Assembly: GCF_000379025.1 (NCBI RefSeq)
Contig: NZ_KB900617.1
Location: 922,820-986,819 of the forward strand
DNA: 64,000 nt
Reading direction: 5' to 3'
Source: Orenia marismortui DSM 5156
GTDB taxonomy: Bacteria > Bacillota > Halanaerobiia > Halobacteroidales > Halobacteroidaceae
Within the stretch, counting starts at the first letter, position 1, and each line of letters opens with the position of its first letter. The position numbers were made by a program, and so were the translations under genes. The notes under the pieces are model-generated. The model saw only the letters and a program-made list of their open reading frames with translations. It was not told where the DNA came from and ran no database searches. Shown here piece after piece: positions 25,520 through 34,712 of the stretch.

Positions 25520-25708
25520 TTATGATTTAATCTCAGATAACATTTTACCTCCAACACCAACATTCTCAGCTGAGTTCTCTTTAATTAAGATAGAAAAAGA
25601 ACTCTCTGGAATAGCTGTAATCTCACTAGCTGTTTTAGTGAATTCAGATATTAACTTAGCTTTTTGTTCCTTAGTTAATTTTGGGCCTTCCATAGTGATA
25701 ATTGGCAT
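25520..25708 (-). CDS. 4-oxalocrotonate tautomerase family protein
   Basis: 62-residue member of the smallest tautomerase family, which uses the N-terminal proline exposed after removal of Met. Begins MPIITMEGPKLTKEQK, with Pro2 as catalytic base; the arginines usual near positions 11 and 39 are not obvious (K11 and I38/L39 region instead), so activity on classical substrates is doubtful. RBS GAAAGGATG. Possible transcriptional partner of the flavin reductase-like gene. Confidence 0.85.
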   Translation of the reverse strand: MPIITMEGPKLTKEQKAKLISEFTKTASEITAIPESSFSILIKENSAENVGVGGKMLSEIKS

Positions 25709-26163
25709 ATTAAATCATCCTTTCTTGTTGATTATATGATTACTTTTATTATATCAATTCATTTCTAATTATTAAAATTTAATATTAAAAAACTTTATTT
25801 TAATTAAATTCAACAACAAAGCTCAACTCAGTAAAAACACTCGTCTATATTATATCTAAATACAATATCAAAAATAACAAGAATAATCCTATCAATAATA
25901 CCACTGTAGAAATTTAGACTTAGTATTTATTATAAAATATAATTCTGCTTATCCAAAGTTAATGATTAAATATATTATAATTGATTATAAATATTATAAA
26001 GAATATTTCATATAACGGTTGAAGTAAACTTTAGAACATTAATCTTAAACCACACAAGCTTAATTGATTAATAAAACATTTATAAAATACAAGTTATATA
26101 AAAGTTAACTTTTAAAGTATAATCTAATTTAATTATGGGCTTATTTAAAATTAGAATTAAATC
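25709..26163. other. Gene-free AT-rich stretch
   Basis: About 455 bases with no credible ORF, RNA fold or recognised repeat. Presumably holds the tautomerase promoter near 25745 and the 3' flank of the Na/Pi cotransporter gene. Confidence 0.5.
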
Positions 26164-26201
26164 TCAAAAAAACACCACTGTTACTTTATTAGTAACAGTG
26201 G
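26164..26201 (-). terminator. Terminator of the Na/Pi cotransporter gene
   Basis: Eleven-pair stem CCACTGTTACT with its complement (26175-26201), then TGTTTTTTT on the minus strand. Confidence 0.92.
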
Positions 26202-26215
26202 CATTTTTTAAATTA

Positions 26216-27859
26216 TTATTTATTTTCTATATAAGTATGGGCAATATCAGCAGATTGATCACTAATATGTTCTAACTTCTCTAGAGTTTCTAAGTAAATA
26301 ATAGCTGCTCCTGGTACACAACTACCTTTACTAAGTCTTTTCATATGTTCTTCTCTATATTGTAATTGTAAATCATCAACATATTGTTCAGACTTAATTA
26401 ACTCTGTTGCAAATGAAAGATTTTCTACATCTACCAATCTATATGTCTTTTCTAATATCTCTAATATAATATCAAAGATATTTTCTACACTATCTTGGGC
26501 ATCTTTAGAAAATTCATTTTTACTATCTGAAAGTTCAATTAGCAATTTAGCTAATGAGTCAGCATCATCAGCAACACTTTCTATAGCATCAATTATAATA
26601 AAATACATATCGATCATTTTAATATCTTCTTCTGATAATCCCGCTTGAGGTATCTTAGTCAAGAAGACTAATAATTCTTCCTCTAACTCATTAATAATTT
26701 CTTCTTTCTTCTGAATAGATTTAATCAAGTCTTTATTTTCAGTTCTAAATGCCTCTTTTGCATCACTAACCATATCAGAAGAAATTTCTAGCATTCTTGC
26801 AACTTCATGCTTGAGTTGTTGTGCAGCAACACTAGGAGTTTCTAGCATTCTCTCATCAAGATAACTCAAACCACGTTTAATATCCTCATCTTCACCTGGT
26901 ACAATATAATTTACTAACTTAACTATAAATGGTACAAAAGGTAACCAAATAAGAGCATTAATAATATTAAATGCAGAATGAGTATTAGCTATCATTCGAA
27001 CCGAGTTAACTTCATGTCCTGCACTTAAAGCTCTATTAGTAAAGAAATCCTGTAGAACACCTGTAAAGTTTGGAATAATATATAAAACTGTTAAGAAAAC
27101 TAAAGAACCAATTACATTAAATACGGTATGGGCTGCAGCAGCACGCTTAGCATTTCGATTAGTTCCAATACTTGATAATATAGCAGTAATAGTTGTACCT
27201 ATATTATCTCCTAAAAGAATTGGTACAGCAGCATGATAGTCAATTACACCGACAGATAATAAACTAATTAAGATACCAATACTAGCGCTACTACTTTGTA
27301 CCATTACTGTCATAATAGTACCCACTAATACTCCTAAAATAGGAGATTTACCAAAAGTTCTCATAGCATGCACAAAAGCTTCAGAATCCCTTAATGGCTT
27401 CATTGTATCCTTCATAATTGTCATCCCTAAGAACAAAATACCAAAACCTAATAGAACTTGTCCTAAATGTTTAGTTCTATCCTTTTTACTAAATAAATAT
27501 AAAACAGAACCAATAGCAATTGCATGTAATGAATAATGACTTAATTTAAAAGAAATTAATTGAGCAGTAATCGTTGTTCCTATATTAGCACCTATTATTA
27601 CTCCTATAGATTGTTTTAAAGTCATTAACCCTGCATTAACAAAACCTACTACCATTACTGTAGTTGCACTACTACTTTGAATTATAGCAGTTACACCAGT
27701 TCCTACTAATACCCCAGCCACACGATTAGTAGTTAACATCTCTATTAATCTCTTTAACTTACTACCAGCAGACTTTTGTAAGCCATCTCCCATCTGCTTC
27801 ATTCCATAAATAAAAAGCCCCAAACCACCTAACAAAGAAAATATCATTTCTAAAGACAA
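26216..27859 (-). CDS. Na/Pi cotransporter family protein with PhoU-like tail
   Basis: Membrane protein of the NptA/YjbB type, about 547 residues. Two inverted repeats carry the signature QSSSATT (near residue 65) and QSSSASI (near 190), each followed by an NIGTTIT segment. The C-terminal third (from about 330) is a soluble helical PhoU-like domain. The open frame runs on to 27988, but the best start is the TTG at 27859, seven bases after AAGGGGAG; the extra N-terminus would precede the normal family start. A promoter at 28071-28098 implies a leader of about 200 bases. Substrate may be phosphate or another anion. Confidence 0.9.
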   Translation of the reverse strand: MSLEMIFSLLGGLGLFIYGMKQMGDGLQKSAGSKLKRLIEMLTTNRVAGVLVGTGVTAIIQSSSATTVMVVGFVNAGLMTLKQSIGVIIGANIGTTITAQLISFKLSHYSLHAIAIGSVLYLFSKKDRTKHLGQVLLGFGILFLGMTIMKDTMKPLRDSEAFVHAMRTFGKSPILGVLVGTIMTVMVQSSSASIGILISLLSVGVIDYHAAVPILLGDNIGTTITAILSSIGTNRNAKRAAAAHTVFNVIGSLVFLTVLYIIPNFTGVLQDFFTNRALSAGHEVNSVRMIANTHSAFNIINALIWLPFVPFIVKLVNYIVPGEDEDIKRGLSYLDERMLETPSVAAQQLKHEVARMLEISSDMVSDAKEAFRTENKDLIKSIQKKEEIINELEEELLVFLTKIPQAGLSEEDIKMIDMYFIIIDAIESVADDADSLAKLLIELSDSKNEFSKDAQDSVENIFDIILEILEKTYRLVDVENLSFATELIKSEQYVDDLQLQYREEHMKRLSKGSCVPGAAIIYLETLEKLEHISDQSADIAHTYIENK

Positions 27860-28070
27860 GCAAAATCTCCCCTTCCCAAGTATAAAATCAAAAATAAAAA
27901 AGTCCCAAACATACTTATTTTTCGACAAAAAATGACGAATTCCTCTTAAATTAATAAAATTTATAATTGAAATATATGTAAATCTCATTAAATCTAATTA
28001 ACTATAAATTTTAAAAATCATAGAAAAATTTAAAATAAATAATACATTCTTATAAAGCCATACAATTAAT

Positions 28071-28098
28071 ATTATATCATTTTTTTAATTTTGGTCAA
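28071..28098 (-). promoter_or_regulatory. Promoter of the Na/Pi cotransporter gene
   Basis: Minus-strand TTGACC, 16-base spacer, TATAAT. The interval to the start codon (27860-28065) contains no other obvious signal. Confidence 0.7.
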
Positions 28099-28129
28099 GC
28101 TAATAACAGTTTATTAATCTTATCAAAAA

Positions 28130-28170
28130 TAATAAAAACCTATATTATCATTTTCAAATGACAATATAGG
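28130..28170 (-). terminator. Terminator of bioA
   Basis: Fifteen-pair stem with one G-U pair (28139-28170), then TTTTTATTATTTTTG on the minus strand. Confidence 0.92.
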
Positions 28171-28181
28171 CAAATTAAAAG

Positions 28182-29537
28182 CTATTCTGTTATATCTATA
28201 ATTGAATCGTAAAGTATATCTAACATCTCTACTAACTCATCTTTTCTACTACATAAGGGAGGCATAAAAACAACAACATTGCCTAAAGGTCGAATAATCA
28301 TTCCCTTTTCTCTTGCTGCCATACAGACTTTAACTCCTATTCTTTCCTCCCATGAATACTCTTCTTTGCTCACTTTATTCTTAACTAGCTCTATTCCTAT
28401 CATCAACCCTTGTTGGCGAATATCACCGACATGACTTAGTTTCTTAAAAGATTCTAATTTCTCTTTAACCAACTCAACCTTATCTTGCATCTCTTCAATG
28501 ATCTCTTCTTCTTCAAATAACTTTATATTGGCTAAAGAAACTGCTGCAGCTAATGGATTTCCTGTAAAAGAATGTCCATGAAAGAAGGTCTTCTGACTTA
28601 CATAGTCATCATAAAAAGCATTATAAATCTCATCAGTAGTTAAAGTAGCTGAAATAGGTAAGTACCCACCACTAATACCTTTAGCTACTGTCATAATATC
28701 TGGACTAACCTCTTCATGTTCACAAGCAAACATCTTCCCAGTTCTACCAAATCCTACAGCCACTTCATCAGCAATCATTAGTACATTATATTTATCACAT
28801 AATTCCCTAACTTTAGCAAGATAACCTTCTGGAGCTGTAATCATTCCTCCAGCACCTTGAACCAATGGCTCTATCACTAAAGCTGCTATCTCTTTATGTT
28901 GCTTTTTTATCATCTTTTCTAATTCTTTAATACAGCTGAAGTTACATTTGTCTTTCTCCTCTTCAAAAGAACACCGATAACAATAAGGCGAAGGAGCTTT
29001 AAGACTATCAAATAACAATGGTCTGTAAATTTGATGGAAAAGATCAACTCCTCCAACACTAACAGAACCAACTGTATCACCATGATAAGCATTCTTTAAG
29101 GTAATAAACTTATTCTTAGCTCCATAATTTCCATCTATTTGTTGCCAATATTGAAAAGCCATCTTCAAAGCAATCTCTACTGCCGTTGACCCACTATCTG
29201 AATAAAAGACCTTATTCAATCCGCTAGGAGTAATTTCTACTAATTTCTCTGCTAATTCTGTTGCTGGCACACTAGCTAAACCTAGCATAGTAGTATGAGC
29301 AACTCTATCTAACTGCTCTTTAATAGCTTCATTTAGCTCTTTCTTCTGATGTCCGTGAACATTTAGCCAAATAGATGAAACCCCATCATAATATTCATTT
29401 CCTTCAGTGTCATAGAGTTTAACTCCTTCTCCATACTCTATAATTAATTGATCATTCTCTACCCACTCTTTCATCTGAGTAAAAGGTTGCCAAACATACT
29501 TTTTATTCTTCTCTAGTAACGATAATTCTTCTGTCAT
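28182..29537 (-). CDS. bioA: Adenosylmethionine-8-amino-7-oxononanoate aminotransferase
   Basis: PLP enzyme converting KAPA to DAPA in biotin synthesis with SAM as amino donor. 451 residues, full length. WQPFTQMKEW near the N-terminus and SGSTAVEIALKMA are BioA hallmarks; IADEVAVGFGRTGKMFACE holds the PLP-aspartate and TVAKGISGGYLPISA the PLP lysine. It is last in the group bioB-bioD-bioA on the minus strand, but a 550-base gap rich in repeats separates it from bioD, so it may need its own promoter. Confidence 0.96.
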   Translation of the reverse strand: MTEELSLLEKNKKYVWQPFTQMKEWVENDQLIIEYGEGVKLYDTEGNEYYDGVSSIWLNVHGHQKKELNEAIKEQLDRVAHTTMLGLASVPATELAEKLVEITPSGLNKVFYSDSGSTAVEIALKMAFQYWQQIDGNYGAKNKFITLKNAYHGDTVGSVSVGGVDLFHQIYRPLLFDSLKAPSPYCYRCSFEEEKDKCNFSCIKELEKMIKKQHKEIAALVIEPLVQGAGGMITAPEGYLAKVRELCDKYNVLMIADEVAVGFGRTGKMFACEHEEVSPDIMTVAKGISGGYLPISATLTTDEIYNAFYDDYVSQKTFFHGHSFTGNPLAAAVSLANIKLFEEEEIIEEMQDKVELVKEKLESFKKLSHVGDIRQQGLMIGIELVKNKVSKEEYSWEERIGVKVCMAAREKGMIIRPLGNVVVFMPPLCSRKDELVEMLDILYDSIIDITE

Positions 29538-29767
29538 CTTTTTCCTCCCTATTATATATATACAAATAATATTTCTATATTGCCATCATAAATATCTTTA
29601 AAGATTTATAATAAAACAATTTTTGGCCACTAATCACACAACTCTTCATGAATTAGTTCAAAAGAGCTTTAAAATTTATGGTTATATTTAATACTTGATG
29701 AATTTGTATTAATATAGACAAACAACTCTAAAAAGAGGTTTAAAACCTTATTTTGACCACTATTATA

Positions 29768-29946
29768 CACGAATGGACACTAATAAAAGATTAAAAACTT
29801 TTGAACATTTATTTTTCTTATTCGTGGGTATTCACCCCAAGAGTACTTCCTCAGAAAATAAAAATCAATTCTTCGGGTTTGAAAACACAACCCTTCGCGG
29901 GATTTTAATTTCTAAGGTCCTTCTTCAGGGCGCGTGACCATTCGTG
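29768..29946. repeat. Repeat-rich, GC-richer patch between bioD and bioA
   Basis: Bounded by a 9-base inverted repeat (CACGAATGG at 29768, CCATTCGTG at 29938). Inside, 29871-29896 is a hairpin (TTCGGGTTT..AACCCTTCG) clearly related to the reverse complement of the hairpin unit downstream of tRNA-Glu. No ORF is credible in 29538-30085. Confidence 0.6.
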
Positions 29947-30085
29947 GTTTCAAAATTTTGAGTTTACTTTTATTTCACTTTGGGATTAAACATCTATATC
30001 TAAATAAATTTTTGAACTTTTATTTTTAAGATCTTTTTTATCTATGTTAATCCGTTGTTATCAATTTTTAGCATTATATATTTTT

Positions 30086-30820
30086 TCAATTATCAATTGT
30101 AAATTGTACATTGTCAATTATCTTTTCCATATTAACATGATCCTCAAAAATCTTAGCCAAATCTAACTTTTTAGAACTGCTATTCAAATCTTCTATGTAA
30201 GGAATTATCCCTAAAATCTCTACATCTGCTAATTCAGCAATCACCTGTGGATTTGTCTCTTCTGCAATTCCGGCTTCCTCTTCCTTGAATCCATTAATGA
30301 TCACACCCAATACTTCAATTCCTAATTGTCTAGCTAATTTTACCGTTAAGACTGTGTGATTAATTGTCCCCAAATTGGGTCTAGCTACAATAATTAATGG
30401 TAGATCCAACTTCTTGATTAAATCAGGTATCAAAAAATCTTTAGTTAAAGGAACCATCAAACCACCTGCTCCTTCAACAATTAATCCTCGATGTATAGTT
30501 AATAATTCTTCATAAGCTCTATCTACCTTAGTCAAATCAATTTCTATTCCTTCAACCTCAGCAGCTACACTTGGAGCCAAAGGCTCTCTTAAGCGAATTG
30601 GATTCATCAAATCATAATCTGTATCTAAATCTACAAAAGGTAATACATATTCAAGGTCTGGCGATAATATTTCACCATCCTTCTCAATAAAATCAGTTTG
30701 AAATGGCTTCATTAAGCCAATATCATGACCTCTTTCCCTCAAAGCAGCCAATAATCCAGCTGTAACAACTGTCTTACCTACATCAGTATCTGTTCCTGTA
30801 ATAAAAAGTCCTCTACTCAT
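30086..30820 (-). CDS. bioD: ATP-dependent dethiobiotin synthetase
   Basis: Closes the ureido ring of dethiobiotin from DAPA, CO2 and ATP. Walker A GTDTDVGKT at about residues 8-16, then KPFQTDF and EGAGGLMVPL. The enzyme core ends near residue 230; the final residues (IIDNVQFTIDN) are encoded by a dispersed AT-rich repeat that seems to have inserted at, and extended, the 3' end. 244 residues in all. Downstream of bioB with a 126-base gap, on the same strand. Confidence 0.95.
   Translation of the reverse strand: MSRGLFITGTDTDVGKTVVTAGLLAALRERGHDIGLMKPFQTDFIEKDGEILSPDLEYVLPFVDLDTDYDLMNPIRLREPLAPSVAAEVEGIEIDLTKVDRAYEELLTIHRGLIVEGAGGLMVPLTKDFLIPDLIKKLDLPLIIVARPNLGTINHTVLTVKLARQLGIEVLGVIINGFKEEEAGIAEETNPQVIAELADVEILGIIPYIEDLNSSSKKLDLAKIFEDHVNMEKIIDNVQFTIDN
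30087..30122. repeat. AATTG-rich dispersed repeat overlapping the bioD 3' end
   Basis: TATCAATTGTAAATTG followed by TACATTGTCAATTA, the same word family as near 13328-13360, 13680-13720 and 59529-59588. It encodes the last residues of BioD. Confidence 0.6.
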
Positions 30821-30946
30821 TGTTAACCTCCTTATAAAAGATAAATTTAAAATTTGCTCACATATTACTTATATAGACACAGCATGTTTACTTAGGAAAG
30901 TAAGTGATATATTGAGCAACAACAAATTAAAATAAATACTTACTAC

Positions 30947-31912
30947 TTACTCCCCTAATCCTAAATCTTTAATCATCTGTAAATCTTCTGCTGTTTCTCT
31001 TCCTTCAGTAGTTAAATAGTTCCCAATTAATAAACCATTAACACCAGATAAAAGACTTAGTGATTGTAAATCCCGTAAGTTATTCTCTCTTCCTCCACAT
31101 AACTTGATTACCTTGGTAGGTAAGATAAATCTAAAGATAGCTGCAGTCTTTAAAGTCTCCATCGGTGCTACTGGATTATTCCCATATAAAGGTGTTCCTT
31201 CAACAGGATTTAGAATATTGATTGGTACTGAATCAACATCTAACTCCTTAACAGTAAAAGCTAAATCTACTCTATCTTCAAAACTCTCTCCTAAACCGAT
31301 AATTCCACCACTACATACTTCCATACCTCTTTCTTTTAAGAACTTAACAGTATTTAGTCTATCCTGATATGTATGAGTAGTACAGATCTCTGAATAATAA
31401 CTTTCGGAAGTCTCTAAATTATGGTTATATCTCTTAAGCCCTACATTAGCCAACTTCTCTGCCCGCTTCTCATCTAAAGTACCTAAAGAAGCACAAACCT
31501 CTAAATCAGTCTCTTCTCTGATCAATCTAAAAGCCTCTATCAACTGCTCAAAATCTTTATCACTAACAACTCCCCGTCCACTAGTAACAATCCCAAAATG
31601 CTCTGCTCCACTACCTTTCATCTCTTTTGCTCTAGCCAGAATATCCTCTTTAGCCATTAATGGATAAGTAACAGTCCCGGTATTATAATGAGCCGATTGG
31701 GAACAGAAAGTACAGTCCTCTGAACAACTACCAGATTTGGCATTAACAATCGAGCACAAATCTACTTTTTTACCAATAAATTTATTCTTAATCTCATTAG
31801 CTGCTGCTAATAATTCCATTGTTCTACTTTCATCTAAATTCACTAAATACATTGCCTCTTCTTTAGTAATACTCTCTCCAGTCAAAACCTTCTTCTTCAA
31901 TTCCTGTATCAT
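30947..31912 (-). CDS. bioB: Biotin synthase
   Basis: Radical SAM enzyme that inserts sulfur into dethiobiotin. The [4Fe-4S]-SAM cysteines form CSEDCTFC near residues 63-70; GSGAEHFGIVTSGRG, YNHNLETS and the [2Fe-2S] segment VEVCSGGIIGLGE follow. 321 residues, full length. First gene of the biotin group; its promoter region carries two BirA-type operators. Confidence 0.97.
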   Translation of the reverse strand: MIQELKKKVLTGESITKEEAMYLVNLDESRTMELLAAANEIKNKFIGKKVDLCSIVNAKSGSCSEDCTFCSQSAHYNTGTVTYPLMAKEDILARAKEMKGSGAEHFGIVTSGRGVVSDKDFEQLIEAFRLIREETDLEVCASLGTLDEKRAEKLANVGLKRYNHNLETSESYYSEICTTHTYQDRLNTVKFLKERGMEVCSGGIIGLGESFEDRVDLAFTVKELDVDSVPINILNPVEGTPLYGNNPVAPMETLKTAAIFRFILPTKVIKLCGGRENNLRDLQSLSLLSGVNGLLIGNYLTTEGRETAEDLQMIKDLGLGE

Positions 31913-31928
31913 AATATCCTCTCCTTTG

Positions 31929-31960
31929 TTAGTTAACTCATTTAAATAAAGGTTAACAAT
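31929..31960. promoter_or_regulatory. BirA-type operator 2 in the bioB leader
   Basis: Plus strand TTAGTTAAC, 14-base spacer, GTTAACAAT. Matches the Firmicute biotin-repressor pattern ATTGTTAAC-N14/15-GTTAACAAT with two mismatches in the left arm. Lies just upstream of the ribosome site. Confidence 0.75.
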
Positions 31961-31991
31961 ATATTTAAAATTTTTTTACATAGTTATTTAT

Positions 31992-32020
31992 ACTATATAT
32001 AAAATAACACCTATTGTCAA
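31992..32020 (-). promoter_or_regulatory. bioB promoter
   Basis: Minus-strand TTGACA, 17-base spacer, TATAGT. The -35 hexamer is part of BirA-type operator 1. Confidence 0.8.
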
Positions 32021-32051
32021 CTTTTAGTTTTGATAGTTAACAATAGGTGTT
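32000..32051 (-). terminator. Terminator of the beta-barrel gene, built on operator 1
   Basis: Sixteen-base arms AACACCTATTGTCAAC and GTTAACAATAGGTGTT (one mismatch) with a 14-base loop, then ATTTTATA on the minus strand. The BirA-type half-sites are the inner part of the stem. Confidence 0.75.
32013..32044. promoter_or_regulatory. BirA-type operator 1 overlapping the bioB -35
   Basis: Minus strand ATTGTTAAC, 14-base spacer, GTTGACAAT: one mismatch from the palindromic consensus, covering the -35 element. Confidence 0.82.
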
Positions 32052-32095
32052 TCAATATTAGAAGCTGATAAATAAAAATCTAAGTAGTTAATAAA

Positions 32096-33406
32096 TTAAA
32101 ATTTTCTAGTAACAGATAACCCAAATTCCATATCAAATCTCTCTGTTTGACCATTTGAATCTTCATCATCATATTCTCTCTGTCCAATATTCATTTCAGG
32201 GGTATATGAAAGATCTATTGTTGTTAATTCATCATATTTATAACCCAAACCTATATTTACTGTTTTAATTGAAGGAAGAGAAAATTCTTTGCTATCATAA
32301 TCTCTGGAATGATGTTTCGACTTTATATTTCTAAACATTTCACAACTATCCCCAATTCTAACTGTTAATTTATCAGTAACTTCCTTTTCTACTCCCCACT
32401 TTAAATTGATGCTAGTGGTTTCTTCAAATTCTTCCAAATATCCTAATTCTTCATCTTTACTATGCTCTAATTCAAAGGCATATGCTAATAATGTATCTTT
32501 ATAATTTATATTTTGACCAATTGTTAATTTCTGACTTAAATTCTTATCTCCAAAATAACCAGATTCCACCTTTGACTGTTTAATTTCACCCAACAAGACT
32601 AAGTTAATTTTTGAGCTTAACTCTTTAACCTTCCTGATAAACAATGAGAAATTATCTTGAAACTTAACTTTATCATTTGAATCATCCTTTTCAATCTTCC
32701 AAGTACTGATACTTCCATCTAAAGTACTATCATCACTTAAACGATAAATAAAACCACTAGATAGATCAAAATGTTTTTGAGTAGCTTTATCTTTATCTAT
32801 ATCAATATCATTATATATTTGATCACTATCATAATCCTCATCATAATCTTCATCAATCTCTTTATTGTACACCATTCCTAAGCTTACACCTAAAACTAAT
32901 TTTTTATTTATCCTTATTGCATCTGCTAGTCCAAGAGAATAAATATCTCTTTCCAATTCATCTTCACTTTTGTCTTTAGACAATATATCCCCAGATTCTA
33001 AATCCCTAGTCTTCCAAATTCTTGACCTATCTCTATTATAACTATCCAAGCCTAATTCTAAGCTTAATACATTATCTTTACTAAGCCTATAAATAAATGT
33101 GGGAGAAGCCAAAATACCTATTCTATCTGATTTATATTTACTCCTCCTCTCTTCTCCCTCGCTCTCATCATTATAATAATCTTCATCCTCATCCTTTGAT
33201 AAAAATAAGTTAAAATCTAAAAACATCTTATTCTCTTCAATATTATATAATTGAGCTGGATTTAATTTGATATCAGTAGCTTCATCAGCTATTATTCCTT
33301 CTAGCCCTCCTAAAACTTTTATTCGATTCGAGGTAGCTCCAACAAGTGAATTATTCATTGTTAATAATGTCAAAACTAGAATAACTATTATACTACTTTT
33401 TTTCAT
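32096..33406 (-). CDS. Predicted outer-membrane beta-barrel protein
   Basis: 436 residues; not assignable to a named family. N-terminal signal peptide (MKKSSIIVILVLTLLTMNN, cleavage near VGA-TS). The region after it, ATDIKLNPAQLY, resembles the NPA motif of FadL/PorV-like barrels. The rest is a succession of amphipathic strands (TFIYRLSKDNVLSLELGL, LGYKYDELTTIDLSYTPEM) separated by very acidic Asp/Glu-rich loops, and the chain ends in Phe, the classical outer-membrane assembly signal. It implies an outer membrane and hence a diderm Firmicute. The acid-rich loops would fit a halophile. Own terminator; no operon partner. Confidence 0.75.
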   Translation of the reverse strand: MKKSSIIVILVLTLLTMNNSLVGATSNRIKVLGGLEGIIADEATDIKLNPAQLYNIEENKMFLDFNLFLSKDEDEDYYNDESEGEERRSKYKSDRIGILASPTFIYRLSKDNVLSLELGLDSYNRDRSRIWKTRDLESGDILSKDKSEDELERDIYSLGLADAIRINKKLVLGVSLGMVYNKEIDEDYDEDYDSDQIYNDIDIDKDKATQKHFDLSSGFIYRLSDDSTLDGSISTWKIEKDDSNDKVKFQDNFSLFIRKVKELSSKINLVLLGEIKQSKVESGYFGDKNLSQKLTIGQNINYKDTLLAYAFELEHSKDEELGYLEEFEETTSINLKWGVEKEVTDKLTVRIGDSCEMFRNIKSKHHSRDYDSKEFSLPSIKTVNIGLGYKYDELTTIDLSYTPEMNIGQREYDDEDSNGQTERFDMEFGLSVTRKF

Positions 33407-33513
33407 TTTTACCCTCCTGTAAATTACATGTTTTTGATATAATGTAATAATTAAACAACAGAAGGTGAAAATCCTCTCTTTTTATGGGAATATATTAATA
33501 TATTTGGATAAAA

Positions 33514-34644
33514 TTAAATTTTTAACTTTCCTATAGCCTTCTTCAACTCTTTAATTACATTATCTTCTTTCTCCTTGGCTAAAGTTTTTTCTAATTTATC
33601 TAAAGCCGCCTTATCACCAATCTCCCCTAAAGCCCAAGCTACATTAGCTCTAACTATCGGCTTAGGATCAACTAGAGCTTCTAAGAGATATGGTACTGCT
33701 CTATTATCCTTTAAGTTTCCTAAGATAATAGCTGCATTACGCTGAATTGGTCGTTTACCCCTCCAATTCATTGGAGTAATCATAAACTTCTCTTTATACT
33801 CTTTATTAGTCAAGGTTAATAGAGGGGCTAATTCAGGATAAGCATCTAAATTTTGAGGTCTAAATTCCTGGTGGTCACCCACTTTTGCTCTTTGATTATG
33901 GGGACAGACACTTTGGCAACTATCACAGCCCCATAATCTATTCCCCATCTTCTTCCGTTGCTTTTCATCTAGATATCCCTTACTTAAGGTAATGTAACCT
34001 AAGCATTTACGACTATCCAAAGTATAAGCATCTACCAAAGCTCCTGTAGGGCAAGCATCTATACACCTTCTACAATTACCACACTTATTCTCTATAGCAG
34101 AATCATACTCTAAATCTAAATCAGTGATTATCCCTCCTAAGAATATCCATGAACCATATTCAGGATTGATAATACTACAGTTCTTACCTTGCCAACCAAT
34201 TCCCGCTCTTCTAGCCAAAGCTCTATCAACAGTAGGACCTGTATCCACAAACTTGAATACCTCTGCCTCCTGTTGCTTACTTTTAATAAATTCCACCAAT
34301 TCATCTAGTTTATTACCTAGCACATGATGATAATCCTGTCCCCAAGCAAATCGAGAAAGACTTCCCCTAAGTTCTTCTTTGGCCTTATTTCTACTTTCAC
34401 TTATATATCTATCATCTACACTATAAGAGATAGCACACACAATTACTGAGCTAGCCTCTGCTAGTACTTTTTTAGGATCACTTATCTTTTCTAAATCATC
34501 ATTAACAAAAGTAGATAAGTACTCTTTCTCTTTAAGCTCTATTAAAAATTCCTTTAATTCTGGAAAAGATTCGGCATCAGTTATCTTCATATCATCTATG
34601 CCCATAGATTTAGCATAAGATTTTATTTTTTCTGTTATATTCAT
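33514..34644 (-). CDS. queG: Epoxyqueuosine reductase
   Basis: Last step of queuosine biosynthesis in tRNA: reduces epoxyqueuosine using a cobalamin and two [4Fe-4S] clusters. 376 residues. Cluster cysteines in CGNCRRCIDACPTGA and CDSCQSVCPHNQ; the N-terminal domain has VDTGPTVDRALARRAGIGW QGKN as in characterised QueG; the C-terminus carries HEAT-like repeats (NRAVPYLLEAL.DPKPIVRANVAWALGEIG). Start follows GGAGGACT. Not in an obvious operon with the downstream small gene cluster (separate terminator upstream). Confidence 0.95.
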   Translation of the reverse strand: MNITEKIKSYAKSMGIDDMKITDAESFPELKEFLIELKEKEYLSTFVNDDLEKISDPKKVLAEASSVIVCAISYSVDDRYISESRNKAKEELRGSLSRFAWGQDYHHVLGNKLDELVEFIKSKQQEAEVFKFVDTGPTVDRALARRAGIGWQGKNCSIINPEYGSWIFLGGIITDLDLEYDSAIENKCGNCRRCIDACPTGALVDAYTLDSRKCLGYITLSKGYLDEKQRKKMGNRLWGCDSCQSVCPHNQRAKVGDHQEFRPQNLDAYPELAPLLTLTNKEYKEKFMITPMNWRGKRPIQRNAAIILGNLKDNRAVPYLLEALVDPKPIVRANVAWALGEIGDKAALDKLEKTLAKEKEDNVIKELKKAIGKLKI

Positions 34645-34712
34645 AGTGTAGTCCTCCTTTCTATTTATTTTAGCACAGTATTCTAACTTTCTAAAGCAGG
34701 CTAATTTATAAT

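Noticed and set aside
27860-27988. Longer N-terminus for the Na/Pi cotransporter
   Set aside because: The extra 43 residues lack a ribosome site and are not part of the family; AAGGGGAG sits seven bases before the TTG at 27859.
29538-30085. Missing gene between bioA and bioD
   Set aside because: All frames on both strands are broken by stops; the stretch is made of repeats and AT-rich DNA.
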